From Daedaleopsis sinensis (Eukaryota; Basidiomycota; Agaricomycetes; Polyporales; Polyporaceae): a stretch of DNA of 64,000 nucleotides. Below are positions 1-13,180 of the stretch, in pieces (position 1 is the stretch's first letter; every line of letters starts with the position of its first letter). The translations under genes and the position numbers were made by a program. The DNA is taken from contig CM066309.1 of NCBI GenBank assembly GCA_033807695.1, positions 2,418,001 to 2,482,000 of the forward strand. Direction: 5' to 3'. The notes beneath the pieces were generated by a model. The model made no database searches, was not told where the DNA came from, and saw only the letters and a list, made by a program, of their open reading frames with translations.

Positions 1-192
1 TCCGTGTCCGTTTTCTGATTCCGATTCCAAATACGAATCCGCTGTAGGCATGTAGAGTGAGGGGGTGTAGGGGGGCGCAGGGCTGGGCTGGGCTGGGAAG
101 GGGGCACGCCGACGTGTGAAGCCTGCGGGGCTCGTGTTGGTCATGCGCGCCAGACGGCCGAAAAGGCAAACGACTAACCATCGCGGCGCCGC

Positions 193-1786
193 TCACTCCC
201 GCGGGGTGTCGAGCAGGTACGCCCGTATCCGCTCTCCGTCCGCGTGCGACAGCGCGTCCAGGGCGGGCGCGTGCGCGTCGTCCGCGGGCCGCGCCGCCAC
301 GCGGAACCACTCGCAGTCGACGTCGTACATGGGCGCGATGCTGTCGTGCTGGCCCACGCCGACGTACTCGAGCGTCTTGATCGTGCGCGTGAGCGTGCGC
401 GCGATGGTCGTGACGCGGCGCCGTGCGTCTCCGGCCGCGGGCGCCATGCATGGGCCGGCGAACGCGATGCAGAGGCCCACGATGGACGTCGTCCGCATGA
501 TCTCAAGGTTACGCTCCTTTACGGAACTGGTGTGAGACCGATTGGCGCGAAGACGGAAAGCTTGGAAGGACACGCACCACCCAATCCTGGAACGACTGCC
601 AATTGATGGTCGAGCGGTTCCCGCTGTCATTCACGATGAGCTCCAGATAGCGCAGCGACGGCATGCAGCCCTTCATGCGCTCGAGCATCGTCTCCGAGAC
701 CTTGTGGGATATGGTGCAGGAGAGGACCACGGGGTTCGTCTTCTCCATAAGCGGTAAGGTCTTGAGGTCGTTCTGGGTGCCCATGGTGGTGCCGATGGGG
801 TACTGAATCTGCAGCCGCCGCACCAGAGAGGGGAAAGAAGGGATGGGGGCGCTCGTCTCGAGATAGTCTAGCTCGGGCCAGCAGACCGCCGGGCCTGTCT
901 CCTGCTTGACGGAAAATTCCAAGAAGAAGGTAAGCCGCTGGAGGTTGGGTAGCGCGTGGGCGAGCTCGGAGATCTTGGCGATTCTGCCGCCAATGTCGAG
1001 GGTGTGGACGTTGGGCCAGACGTGCTTGTCGACGACGCTCTCGAGCATGCAGCCGCACTCCCAGAGCTTGAGGTGTTCGAGAGAGGTGACGTACGGGCCG
1101 AACGGGGTGACATCTCCCTGGGGACGAGGACCATCCTTCCACAAGCCGTTCTCGATGATAGCGGGCCTACTGCGGAGCTGGGCTATGGCCCTGAGACTCA
1201 TGTTTCCGATGTAGTAGAGGGAGAGCTCCTTGAGATTAGAGAGCTGGGAGAGGGCCTCTTGGACGGCGGGGTCTGCCTGGAAGAGGGGCTCTGCATCACG
1301 GATGTGGATGACGCGCAGGTTGGTAGCCTGGAGGAGAAGCTGGGCGAGGCTGTTGGCGGGGGAGAAGTCTGCGCCCCAGCCGTTCCTGCCGCCAGCATTT
1401 GAGGGGCGGGCGAATGCGCCGTCGAGAAGACGGAGAGCCCTGAGATGCTTCATGCGGGAGTGGGGGGCTGCGAGCATGAATGTGCAGAAAGCTTGGAGGC
1501 GGTCTGGGCCGTCGTCCTCGCCGGGGTCGCCTATGGAGACGTCTGCGAGGATGCGGGGCATGGTGAAGTCGTATGCATCCTTGCAGGTGAGGGCGAGGTG
1601 GAGGGCGTCGGATACGGGGCAGAAGGCGGAGATGGCGGAGAGGACGTCGCGGTTGAGGGAGAGGAACTGGATGCGGGAGAGGGAGGAGTGGTGGAGGAGG
1701 TCTGGCAGGGAGCGGGGGAGGTCGTGGCGGGGGAGGGGGAGGGGGAGGCGGTGGGAGCGGCCAGAGTAGGACTCACCGGAGGGCAT
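193..1786 (-). CDS. F-box-like / leucine-rich protein (copy 1)
   Basis: Two exons, 578-1786 and 193-516, joined across a 61-bp phase-0 intron (donor GTGCGT, acceptor AAAG), give about 510 residues. The N-terminal part has a degenerate F-box-like block (LSLNRDVLSAIS, then LALTCKDAYDF), followed by irregular Leu-rich segments of the kind that recruit substrates to SCF ubiquitin ligases in F-box proteins. The architecture and the position of the last intron match the gene at 51,054-52,378, so the two are paralogues. The start at 1786 is the first in-frame Met before the F-box block. The frame stays open upstream to 2416, so an earlier start or a 5' intron (a GTGAGT lies just inside the proposed start) is possible. 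Role as an F-box adaptor is inferred. Confidence 0.6.
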
Positions 1787-4700
1787 TTTCAGGGGAGGAT
1801 AGGTTGCATGGAGGAAGTAGACGACGTTTATGAGCGTTGGCGTTGGGGAGTCGGGGGCGCGAGGGGAAGCGGAGAAGGAGAGAGGCCTGAGGGCGCGCGA
1901 GTCGTGCATGAATATACGATCTGGATCCGGATGGCGTTGGCAGGAGTGATCGCCCCCGCTTTCGTCGTAAAAATGGTTCAAGCTAAGCATCCTTTTTCGA
2001 AGATCGGGACAAGACGTGGATCGTCCGCGTGTGCTGGGCTGTCCGCCCTCTCTGAGCGCGCCCCCGTCCTTTTCCACGCTCGCTTCCCCTGCTTCCACCC
2101 CGGCTCCGTACGCGAGAGAACCACGGCCGCGATACTCAACGCCCGCCGCGAGCTCACTTGCCCTCTCTCCCTCTCGCCCCCACGGCGTCCGCGCGCGTGC
2201 CCGACGACCCGAGACACACCCCCGTTCCACCACTCTGGTATGATCGGCCACAAGCGCACCTCTTCTGATTGCGTTTGAGCGCGTATGCATCATCCCGCCC
2301 CCTCTAAACCCCCCATCTCTGTCACATACCCCGCTGCTCTCTCCCAACGGCCAACGCCGTCGACCACACGCAAGGTACAGACTGTGGCCAGCGGTGGCCT
2401 CCATCCGTAGACACACAGGGCGACCGCGCGCAGATCGTCAGGGCGCACCCAATCACAAACAGATACAAGAACACAGATATCCGCGGCGCCTAACCCTCTG
2501 TCCATCCTGGGCACCCAGTTCCTGGCCAATTCATCTGCGGCTCCTGTCCTCCCCATTCTCCTCCACGCACTATCCAAACAAAAGGACAGCGGCCTACCGT
2601 CGCCCGCCCGCAAAGACGCGAGGCACGTTCTGGGGCGCCCAACAAGCTCAGGCGCACACCCTCCCTCATGCTCCTCTGCCAGCCCTGCTCTCTCCCAGCC
2701 CATTCCAGCAACCCTCCAGCCACCACTCCGATGGCCCCCCGGACGTCCCCTAGCGTTCGCACCCACTCTCAGCATTCCACGCACCCCTACTGCACCCGCT
2801 GCGAACAGAGCAGCGTTCCTTGTCAAGATCTGCCCCCTCCGCGCACCGCCCCATCGTTCCTCAGGCTCTCCTTCGCAGTGCACCCGGGCCTCAGCTGCCA
2901 CCTCTCCCGGGCTCCTCCCTTGGGCTCCTGCTTCCGCGCCCGGGCCTCCCTACGCCTAAATAGGCCCACTAACCCCCAGCGTGCCCCGGCGCCTCCGCAC
3001 CCCCCGCGCCAGCCCTGGCACTAGCAGCCTTCGCCAACAGGACCGTCGCCCGTCGCACGTTGCGCAGGGCGACAAATTAATCTTTCTGGCACGGGCTGCC
3101 TGCCCGCGCGCCCCCGACCGTCGTCGGCGACCCTGTGCTATTTCCGCATAGCGAGCCGCCATCGCCGCACCGTGATCTGGACTCAAATTCAAGGCCAGCG
3201 AGGATGGCATATATCAGCAATCATGCTCTATGCCCAGTTGAGCGGCCCACCTGTGACCCCCGTCCTGGACCCTCCTTGCACCCCCGGCGTCCGGGACCGC
3301 TGCTCTGTCACTGTCAGGCGGGGGCAGCCCCCAACGTGGCTCGCATTCGCGCTTGCGCTGGACGCACTCCGTATCGGACAAACACGAACCCCCTCGAATT
3401 ACTCCTCGTCCCCCCGATATCCCCCCACTTGGCTCCTCTGCCGTGGCCTGCGCAGTGCCGACGGGCACGTAAGTGCTGTCCGTGCTGCACCCTGAGCTTG
3501 TCGCACATCGCGCCCAGCCACCTCTGCCGGCTCGGAAGCCTTCACCGAGGCCAGGATCGTGGCTAACTACGTATACGTACGCACGTATGCTCCGAGCGAG
3601 CACACGCGTACTCTCCGATCGCGGGCCCGCCATCGGCAGTCTATCCGCCACTCTCCACGCCTCGCATGCAGCAAGTGCCCTCTTCCCCGGGTCTCCGCGG
3701 TATGCCAGCCAACAGGCCCAGCTGTGAGTGTCACTAGTGTCGCCCGTCGGTGGTCAGTCTCGGCGACGTGGGCGTGGACGTGGATCCGGGCTAGCCGGCG
3801 GCCAGTGGCAGTCGGCCTCGCTGCCAGTGTCGAACTGCCCGCTGTCTACCGTCTGTCGTGGCACGGGCCCTGGCAGCCCCAGGAAAACATCGCCGACACG
3901 GCCGCAGCCCCGAGGCGCATACCGTCATGGGCACAAGTACTCGGCACTCGTTACTCGGTACGCGATACTCGGTGCTGGCACGCACGCACGCAAGCACGTC
4001 CGAGGCCGCGGTGCCCGGTGCCGTGCTAGGCTCCAGGATCCAGGATCCGATATCCAGGATCCAGGAGGCGGGGTCACGGTCGGGTGACGCGCACGGCGCA
4101 GGCTCAGTGCAAGGCTATATGGCATCCCTCGCATCATGCATCCCGGCCGCCACGCACTCGGTACGCACGCCGATCGAGGGAAGGTCTCCGGACCCGGACG
4201 TCCCCGAGGTGGCGGGCGAGCACGAGCTGGGCTGTGGCCTGTCGTACGCGTAACGCAGACCGGGGTCCGGAGTGGACTTGCATGCGGGCAACCCGCCGTC
4301 TGCGCTGCGTGCGACTCGGAGTGCTGGAGGTGTCGCTCGTGTCTGTGTGGCTAGCGAAGGGCACTGCCAAGCTCGGCTTGTGCCTCCCGAGCGTACGTGC
4401 TCGCGCCCCCGGTCGTTGGCAAGACAAGGAACATCATCATGTAGCGTGGCCCTTGCGGGATTGCGTCCTCGGTGTGGTTCCTGGTTTGTTGAGATCGCCC
4501 GGCAATCGTCCATGTTTTGCGTCGCATACGTACATCTGCAGCTAGCCGCTAGCGGCTGCTCGCGTGTGGGCAATATTGCCAGCACACGCCCTGCACACGC
4601 CGCACCAGGTTACTCGCCGTCCCTCAACGAACTCAGAACTGGATGGGAGACCGTCGACGCCTGTGGGCGTGGTTATCGCCGCTCGTCAGTGCTGGGTCTC

Positions 4701-5405
4701 ACTTTCCTTGTTCTCTACATACCTACGCGGTGTAGATTTCCAATGATTTCTGCCACGAGTTTTCGTCACGGCCGCCTTCGGATATCCTGAATTTCTGCGC
4801 CGTGGGGCCTGCGTTTCACTTCAAGTTGCGTCATGCAGCCTCCGAGTTGTCGGACGGTCGCAGAGCTGTCGCAAAGTGTGTGCAGCAGGTTTTTCTGCCG
4901 TGGGACGACCGTGCAGCCCAGGGCCCCAAGTACAGACCGGCTGTAGCCAAAGGTGATCATGAAGTCAGAAGGCGTGCAACGGTATCCGTGGAAGTCGGAC
5001 TGAAAGGGCGCCGAGTACTTGTCGACCCTGATAAGGGCACCGCCTTTCCATACAGAGGATATGTATTCCCGATCCCCCACTTACTTATCGATCGCCCAAC
5101 CGTTACTTACAGCGTCTGGAATCACGTTACGTGGTTGTGTCGATATGGGCCTTCGGACTGTGCGAAGCGGCCACAGAGCTCCTTTCACTGACTCTACCAC
5201 CTTCTAACTCCATTAGAGTCTAGAGTAGACCAGTAAGCGGTCATAGTGTGCTCTGATAGCATTCGACTGACCTTCATATCTACCTCCGCAGCGTCTCGAA
5301 TTACATTCGAGACCGCCAACGCCTCAATCGTCTCGACATCGATAACTTCTTCGCCCACACACACCTCCACACCCAGCCAACACGCGCACGCACACGACCG
5401 TCGCA
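1787..5405. other. Intergenic region, no supported gene
   Basis: About 3.6 kb between the divergent F-box-like gene and the glutamine-synthetase-like gene. Open frames here are short, GC-driven and lack recognisable domains or consistent splice sites. It holds short imperfect repeats: ACTCGG-type units near 3940-3975 and overlapping CCAGGATCC units near 4025-4065. It presumably contains both promoters. Confidence 0.5.
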
Positions 5406-7647
5406 ATGCCCCTGCCACCAGCCCCGGCCGCGGACGCCCCAGCGCCATATGGCGTGCTCTACTCTGCGGATCGCGGCGAGAACACACCCACGCCGCCGTC
5501 CCTCGACGCCCTCCTGACCCCGGCCGTGCGCTTCGTGCGCGTGCAGTGGGTCGACCTCGCGAACACCGTGCGCTTCCGCGTGCTCCCCGCCGCGTACTTC
5601 CGCCGCGTGCTCGCCGCGCGCCGCCCGGGCCTCAGCGTCGGGGCGGTCGCGCTGGGGCTCGTCGGGCTCGCGTGCGCGCCGGGGGTCGGCGCCGTCGGCG
5701 AGCTGCTGCTCGTGCCCGACCTCGCGAGCTGGCGCGTGTGCACGTACGCCCCCGGGCACGCGTCCGTCATGGGCACGTTCGAGGCGAACGCCCCCAGCCC
5801 GACTGCGGGCCTCGCCGTGCCCCTCTGCCCCCGCACGCTCCTCCGCCGGCTTGTCAGGTGCGTCCCGGCATTCTCCCGTCTCTGGGCCTCTCTCGTTCCC
5901 CACCCTTTGGTGCTGTGGTGTCCAGGAGGCTGCGTTCTGCTCGGCTGAGCGTGCTTTAGAGCTCTCCTGCTGCGGGCGCGTGTTTTGCTCGAAGTTTGTG
6001 CTGCTGCTGCATGTGCCCGGCCCCACAAGGCAGAAAGCCAGCTGCTCTGGCGGTCGGGGGACGCCCACGGTGTCTGGCCAGCACGTCTGACTGCCCGAAT
6101 CGCATGGATGGATGGCGAGCTGACGCGCATGGGGCTCGTCTGCACACAGGGAAGCCCGCGATAAGGCAGGGGTGTCCTTCCTGGTCGGGGTCGAGTCCGA
6201 GTTCATCCTCGTCAGCGCAACCCGCCCGGAGCCCGTGTACGTCAACTACGCCGACTGGTCCTGCTCCGCCAAGACGCGCACGGGCAGTGTCGAAGCTCTA
6301 GTGCTCGAGGAAATCGCACAGTGCCTGCTCGATGCGGGCATCGAGCTCCAGATGTACCACGCAGAAGCCGCCCCCGGCCAGGTGAGCTCCCGACCGCTCT
6401 GTGCCTCTGACGTCCTCCCACTACCCGAATACGGCGTGACATCGTCTGTCGGAGGACGTCGGGGATACACAGCAGGGTCCAGCGCGCTGACAGTCGTATT
6501 TGCATTTCCATTGCCTTGCGGCCTTTGAAACCCTGCCCGACCGTTCGACTTCGACTTCGACTTCCGGGAATCCATCGCACATGCGTCGACCAATGTATAA
6601 CCTCCCGGGCAGTACGAGGTGGTCACCGGGCCCCTGGCGCCGCTCGAGGCCGCCGACGCGCTCGTGTTCACGAGGGAGACGATCTACAACATCGCGAACA
6701 AGCACGGGCTCAAGGCGACCTTCTCGCCCAGGCTGCACTCCGACTCGTGTGAGTCCCGCGTTCCCGTGCACGCTCCCCACACCCACACCCCCGCTTTCGG
6801 CCTCGCACGTCCTCGAGAGCGCAGCCCGCGCCCCAGCCTACCTGACACTTGACAAGCCGATCACGATCTACTCCTCTCCCAAACCCAAACGCTAACACAC
6901 ATACGCATGCTGACCCGACTCCCCCCCTTCAGGCGGCAGCGGCGCACACACGCACATCTCGGTGCACGACAGCGGCGCGCCCCAGGAGCGCGCCTCCGAC
7001 GCCGCGCGCGCCCCCGCGCTCACCCCGACCGAGCGCTCCTTCCTCGAGGGCCTCACCGCGCACCTGCCCGCCGTCTGCGCGCTGACGCTGCCCACCGCCG
7101 CCTCGTACGCGCGCATGGCGGACGGGATCTGGTCCGGGGGCACGACCGCCTGCTGGGGGACCGCGAACCGCGAGGCGCCCGTGCGCCTGTGCGGGCCCGC
7201 GGGCCACGCGCACTTCGAGGTCAAGTGCGTGGACGCGACGGCGACGCCGCACCTCGCGCTCGCGGCGATCGTCGCCGCGGGTCTGCGGGGCATCGCGGAC
7301 GGGGCGCTGCTGAGCACGGGCGACTGCACGAAGCCGGTGTTTGAGATGGACGAGGACGAGATGCGGGCGGTCGGGCTGGATGGGGAGAGGCTGGAGGCGC
7401 GGCGACTGCCGAGGACGATCGATGAGGCGCGGGCGAAGCTCAATGAGGACGATGTCATGCGCGAGGCTCTTGGAGAGGAGTTCGTTCAGAGGTACCTTGG
7501 GGTGAACGAGGTGAGTGGCTCCCCCGGTCAATTTTGGGTGCGGCTAGTAACGGTTGACCGATTGTGTCACGCTTGAAGCTCTTGGAGAAATTCCTTACGG
7601 GCGAAGACGAGCAAGAGAGTGTTCAGAAGCTCATCGAATATTTCTAG
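5406..7647 (+). CDS. Glutamine-synthetase-fold enzyme (FluG / gamma-glutamylpolyamine synthetase class)
   Basis: Five exons (5406-5857, 6150-6381, 6613-6748, 6933-7510, 7579-7647) splice in phase to 488 residues. The first exon resembles a GS beta-grasp domain (VRFVRVQWVDLANTVRFRV). The catalytic domain follows, with the metal-binding GVESEF near residue 164, the ATP/metal-site GSGAHTHISV near 275 and the late GHAHFEVKCVDATATP segment typical of the family. Members ligate ammonia or an amine to glutamate using ATP. Fungal GSI-like proteins of this length resemble the C-terminal half of FluG and bacterial PuuA-type enzymes rather than housekeeping GS. It lacks the N-terminal amidohydrolase half of FluG. 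Substrate cannot be decided from sequence. It is convergent with the permease at 8.3-10.8 kb. Introns of 184-292 bp are long for this genome. Confidence 0.85.
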
Positions 7648-8292
7648 ACTGCATAAACACGCAGAGAACGTTTCAAGACACCAGTTTGCGCCGCCACTGG
7701 CGCTAGAGCGCGAATGTAGATCGGATAAAATCGAACTGAGATCTCGAATCCTTCATGTGCACCTGTCGATCGTAGAAGAGACGAGCTCTGGATTTGCGAT
7801 CTTAGGCAATGGCGTTGACTAGAATATTAATGACAAAGTTCGAAGCGCGTACGCGCACTCCGACTCTCCGACCCTCTCCCCGACCCCGACGCTCCCTCTC
7901 CGCTTGCTGCCATCGGATGATCTGCGCTGCGAGTTCCACCATCAGTCGCCATACCTATTTCCGTGCAATGGAAGTCAAGGAGGGTCATTAATGTCGCCGA
8001 TTCCACAAACGCAGTCCCATCGGTCGGTGAGCTATGTACAGCTGTGTGTGCACGAGCCTTCCATCATACCGCCCTTCCTGTCCGCCGCACGATCCCATCG
8101 GTGGCGCATCGGCGCATCGATGTTCGGGATCTCGATCAGCAATGCGTACCCGCACACACAAAGTAACACAAGTCGCCCTGCACCGCGATGCTCCCGAGAC
8201 TGGCACGCCGCCGCGTCGTCTGCGTCATCGAATTTGCCATGCGGCGGACCCCAAGGTTCCTGGCCTCTCCCACGTGCTCCCCAGCGTCCACA
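7648..8292. other. Convergent intergenic region
   Basis: About 645 bp between the stop codons of the GS-like gene and the permease. No open frame with support; it presumably holds both 3' ends. Confidence 0.5.
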
Positions 8293-10801
8293 TCATTGCT
8301 GCTTCTCGGCCTCGCCCGGGTCGGTCTCTGTCGAGGACTTGCTGGCCTGCGCGTCCTCAATCGTCACCTGCGGGCCGTGGTACCAGCACGCGCCGCCGTA
8401 GACGGGAATGTGGTAGTAGACGAGGCAGAGCACGATCCAGCCGCCGATCACGACGATCATGTAGTTCATGCCCTGCGCGTCCGGGGCGGGCGCGGTCGGG
8501 AATGCGAGGATGACGACGGAGAAGACCATCCAGGACACGGCGACGACCGCTACGGGCAGGCCCTATATGCGCATGCGCGGCGGGAGGAGTGAAGGGTGAG
8601 AACGTGCGTAAGTACGAAAAGAACATATCGTGAGCATAGGCGCGACGTGAGCACGGCCAACGCGATCCGTCCAGCGCAGGCTGCAGAACGCGGCCGATGT
8701 ACTCGAACGTACACGAGAGGAACACAGACACTCACGAATCGTCCGAGCGTGAACGGCCCCGGGCTCCATTTCCTGCCACCGAGGAAGCGGCTCATGATGG
8801 GGATGCTGAACGCGGTGTACTGACCCGCGATAGCCAGGCTGAAGATCGCCGAGTTCGCGCTGGGCCCGGCGAACGCAAGGAGGCCCAGAAGCGCAGCGAC
8901 CCACGCCGCCATCCATACGGCGTTTACTGGCGTTTGGGTGTAGCGGTTGACGCGGTATATGACGCTCGAGAAGGGCAGGGCCTTGTCGCGAGCGAAGGCG
9001 AAAACCTGTCTGGATGCGGCCGTAAGCTGGGGTGCAGTGTGAATGTGTTAGTGAGTAGCACTGCTCGACGATGCGCGGTCCAGGTACGGGGACATACTAT
9101 GCTGGAGCCCATCAGGAACCTACAGTATTGACATTAGGATCGTTGTAAACGCGGGGACCGCACATGTTACTTACTGTACGAACACAACGATTGACCATAC
9201 TGCGAGGGTCCCATTGCGGCCGAAACTATTGAACAGGATCTGGCCAAACCAGGCGTCAAGATATGTGTGTTATTTATGAGTAGGCAGACTTGCCGTGGCC
9301 ATCGGTTGTCCAATTGGGTTTGACATGATCATGTCCATGTCCGAGCCCATGAACAAGGCAATCACTACGTTGATAACTATACTGCACGATGAGCCTCGAC
9401 TCAGTTCGCAAGAATCAGTTGACTCACTCCAGCCCAAAACTCCCGACACGCCAACTGCACTGATGATCGCCCAAGGCACGGCTGTACGTGCGTTCGCGGC
9501 TTCTTCGCTGATATGCACAGAAGCGTCGAAGCCGCCTGTCAGAGGGATGATGCGAGGATGGCAGTCAGCCTTTGCAAAATATACCTATATAGCGTGGCAT
9601 TCCTACCGATTGTCCATAGCGGAGCGAGGAAGCTGAGAACGAAGGCAAAGCCGTCAGGCCAGCCATAGACTACCACCGCGTAATAAGTGATCTGCGACTC
9701 CGAATAGACACAGGCAGCTAACTTACAGTTAGTGAAGCCACCAAAGGCGAAGGACGGTGGATTCCTGAACTCCGTAGGAGTGGCAGCAGGCAGAGCGATG
9801 ATGATCGCAAGACAAAGTCTGGAAGCACGGTATTAGCACAGTGGAGCGAGACAGAAGAATAGCGGATCGCGCACAGTATGTTCAGGACAATATAAACACC
9901 CTGCAGTCGAGCGATTACGGCCGTCGCCATCGAAGCGACAAGCCCGTGACATATGAGGAGGGCAATGAACACGCCGCTTTGAAAACGCAGAGTGGTTAGT
10001 CACCTCTGCTACATTAAGGTCAGACATTTCACGTCCCACTGTGTACGTACTATGTCTGGCCTGTTGTCGGCACAAAACTCTCGTTGGTCCCTATGGATAC
10101 TGCAGCCATGAGTTGGACGGCGCATCCCCAGTCTATCGACGCAAGTCCGGCGATCAGACCCATCGTGTTCGAGTCTTGATGGACGCTGTTAGTAATACAT
10201 AGAGTCGACTGCACCAGGCCCAATGGACACACTCACATCCTACGACCCAAGACAGGACCTTCCTCCAGCGGGGAGTCGCGAATGTCCACGTCCAATAATA
10301 CAGACCGCCCGACGTCGGCGCAGACGATCCGAGCTCTGCCAGCGCCATCGCAACGAACATGAGGAAGAACGAGCATACAGCCCACTATGAACTCGCATTG
10401 TCAGTGCAGTTATAGCGGCGGTGCTCGATATGACAGCGGCCGCAACTCACCCCCCAGACCAGAGCAACAGGGCCGCCGTACGGGATAGCGAAGACCAAGA
10501 CAGAGCTGTCTTGATAGTCGGTAACGTGTACACTCCGACCTGTAAGACGAGCCACTCACGCGATGGAGGGGAACAATCCGATGATGCTGAAGCCGATCCC
10601 GAACACCTCGAGCGCGGTGAAGGACCGCTTGAATTCCTGCTTGTACCCGAGCGCAGCTAGAGCCGCATTGTCGATCTCTATGATGTCTACGACCTGAGCC
10701 TGCGAGCTCCGTGTTGCCTGACGTCGGGGGATGTCTTCGACGCGCACGGCGGTGTCTTTGTGTGCCTTCATGCGGGTCGTGGAGGGTGGAATAACGGACA
10801 T
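8293..10801 (-). CDS. APC-family amino acid / GABA-type permease
   Basis: A multi-exon gene starting at 10801. Exon 1 (10560-10801) encodes a hydrophilic N-terminus and GYKQEFKRSF, then TM1 (VFGIGFSIIGLFPS). Exons 10451-10505 (SVLVFAIPYGGPVALVWG) and 10237-10384 (ALAELGSSAPTSGGLYYW) follow in phase; the latter carries the AELGS-x-PTSGG-x-YYW signature of the amino acid/choline/GABA permease subfamily. Further exons near 10,170, 9,960, 9,820, 9,660, 9,530, 9,380, 9,220 and 9,020 encode hydrophobic segments, and the last ends with YYHIPVYGGACWYHGP and a polar tail. About 12 TM helices are expected, at the plasma or vacuolar membrane. Relatives in yeast are Uga4 and Hnm1. Substrate (GABA, choline or polyamine) is not decidable here. 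Small middle exons were not all fixed to the base. Confidence 0.8.
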
Positions 10802-11444
10802 TCCTCGCAGCCCTCCATCGGCTGGCTTATCGTGGTCCTGGCGCCACGGACATGGAGTGTGACTGGAGCGCGACTCTCACGTCGAAGTTTGTGCGCGCAT
10901 TCAGCGACCGCAATTTGAGATAGGGCGCATTGCTGCGTCGGCAGTCGGGCCCTAAACTGCACGTTATCTCAGCATCGGACACTGAGAGGCTTTCCATCAG
11001 GTCACGCGAACGAAGGACGTACCGTTGCATCATCCCGGCAACGATTTTATTGGCGGATATCTGCTTTGCAAAGGGTGTACGAGCGCATCGAAAATGCGGC
11101 ACATATTTAGGCACCGTAGGCACCGTGGAAGGAGCCTTGTCGTGAGATACTTACTGATACGCACAGACTCAGAATAACCGGTAAGCTCCTCCATCACCAT
11201 GCTCCATGAATGCTACCGATCTAGCACGGGACATCGGAAGCCCGCTTTGTGGAGGTCAATACTCTGGTTATCGTCATGAAGCACAACTGACATCGAGGGA
11301 GCACCAGTACTTGCACATACGATTGCCACAGCAGTGAACGTTTGAACACGCAAAGCGTGCAAATCGTCGCAGGTTGCTTCCCTGTAGCGCAAGGCTAGAA
11401 ATAAGCATAGAGGCCGCGACTCAGAGGTACATGCAAACGGGGCA
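10802..11444. other. Intergenic: permease upstream region
   Basis: About 640 bp upstream of the permease and downstream of PXR1. No gene supported; likely contains the permease promoter. Confidence 0.5.
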
Positions 11445-13180
11445 TCAACTCTCGGTCTTTGCTTTCTTCTTATCCTTCTTGCGCTTGCGCTCCTTCACCT
11501 CGCCATCAGACACTACGTCGCCCTCGACAATGGGTGAGACCGTGATGGCTTGAGCCTCAGCCTGCTTGCGTCTCCTCTTCTCCTCCTTCCGCCGCTTGCG
11601 CTCCGCTTTGTCGTCGTCGGCAGCATCTTCTGCTAGCGTGACCGTGGCGTCGGCGACGACATCCATCGACTTTGACTTCCCTTTGTCCTTCTTACTCTTC
11701 TCCTTCTTCCGCTCTTTGTCCTTCTTTGTTTTCTTGGGCGGCTCCTCGTCCTCGTCCTCGCCGTCCGCAACACGCGCCGGTGTCTCGACATCCGTCTGGA
11801 AGCTCGTGCGGGTCGACGTCGCCGATGTGAACATCGCTGCGAAGGATGAGCGCATGCCACTCCCGATGCCGCCTAGACCGCGACGCTCTTCTACTTCAAC
11901 CGTCTCAGCCTCAGAGGCTCGCGCAACCTCCATCCGAAGCTTCGATGAACCCAGTCCCACCCGCGGGCGCTCATTGTACTCGTCCCCTTCGGCGGCCGGA
12001 GTGCTGGATGGGTTTACGAACACGCGCGCATTGCTCTTAGCGGCGAGCTTTTCTTTGAAGTAGTCCATGACACTCATGCTCGAGACGCTGAGCTCCTGCA
12101 GCTTGATCTCCTCCGCCGGCGTCGCGTTGCCGGACGGATCGCTCGAGCCCGAATTACTCGGACCTGGCTCGTAGGGCGTGGATGGGTACGGTGTGGGAGC
12201 GGAAGACGGGTACGCGGAAACGGATGTGGATGGTGTAGGGGAGATGCCTAGGATCTCGGAGATTGCGGAGGCAGACTTAGAGGCAAGGCTTTTGGCGGCC
12301 ATGTGTCGTCCACGGAAGGCCGCGCGAGGGCTACGATGAATACAAGTCAGAATGCGAGAGATGAACGAGAAGCAGGGCTGAGTATACATGGACATGCAAC
12401 CGCGACGAGAAAGTTACTCACTGTCTCGAGGGTGGTGCTGGAGTGGAAGCAGGCACTGGCGAGGGTGAAGCAGTTACCGCCTCGGAGGGCGAAACCACCT
12501 CGTCTGTGGCATCTCGTTTCTTCTTTTTCTTCTTCTCCTTCTTACTGACCTCCTCGACGTCTGAAACGTTCTCGGAGGACCTGCTCTTCTTCCTTTTCTT
12601 CTTCCTCCCATCGTCCTCCTCCTCCTCGCCCTTCTTCCTTTTCTTCTTCGTCTTCTTCTCATTGACCTGCTCCGCATCCTCTGCCGCTTCATCCTTCTCA
12701 GCCCCCGCAGATGGTGCCTTGTCCTTCCCGTCGTTGGCCCTGACGAACCCGTCGATCTTCATCGGCTCCTCCTCCGCTTCACCCTCTCCATTGGCAGCGT
12801 TCAGCCTACGAAGGAGGTTCTCAAAGTCCTTGTTCTGTTTCCACGCGATGCCCTCAGCGGAGTTCTTATGGTCTGCGCCGATGCCCAGCATGTCGAGCTT
12901 CTGGGTTACGCTGAGTGCGGTAGTGCGACCCTCTCCAGACACTCCGAGCCCACGCGAGGGGTCCCACCCTAGCTTCGCAAGGTACGCGGCGCCGAACTTG
13001 TTCGCATCTGAATAGGAGAGTACGCATCTCTTTAGCCACAATATTGGTAGTAGCGGCAGGCAACGGATCTGCAGCACTGGGCAGGCATGACGGAAGAACA
13101 GAGGTCGTACCATTCGCCCATGAAAGATTCCTTGGGTCGTTCGGGATCCGTTGTTTTGTTTTTCTGCCAGAGAGCCCCAT
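11445..13180 (-). CDS. PXR1: PXR1/PINX1-type G-patch ribosome biogenesis protein
   Basis: Three exons (13111-13180, 12422-13007, 11445-12330) splice in phase to 513 residues. The start MGLSGRKTKQRIPNDPRNLSW is the family's N-terminal signature, running straight into a G-patch (KFGAAYLAKLGWDPSRGLG) near residues 27-45 and the GIAWKQNKDFENLLRRLN block that follows it in Pxr1. A lysine/glutamate-rich tract comes next. The third exon opens with a basic helix ending in AISEILGI, matching the Pxr1 central motif, which confirms that the two large frames belong to one gene. The tail is again KK-rich. In yeast Pxr1 is nucleolar, acts in rRNA/snoRNA processing with the helicase Prp43 and inhibits telomerase. 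The protein is longer than yeast Pxr1, mainly through low-complexity tails. Confidence 0.88.

Noticed and set aside
5301..6245. 314-codon frame opposite the GS-like gene (-)
   Set aside because: Antisense to conserved GS exons and composed of Arg/Ala/Glu-rich filler.
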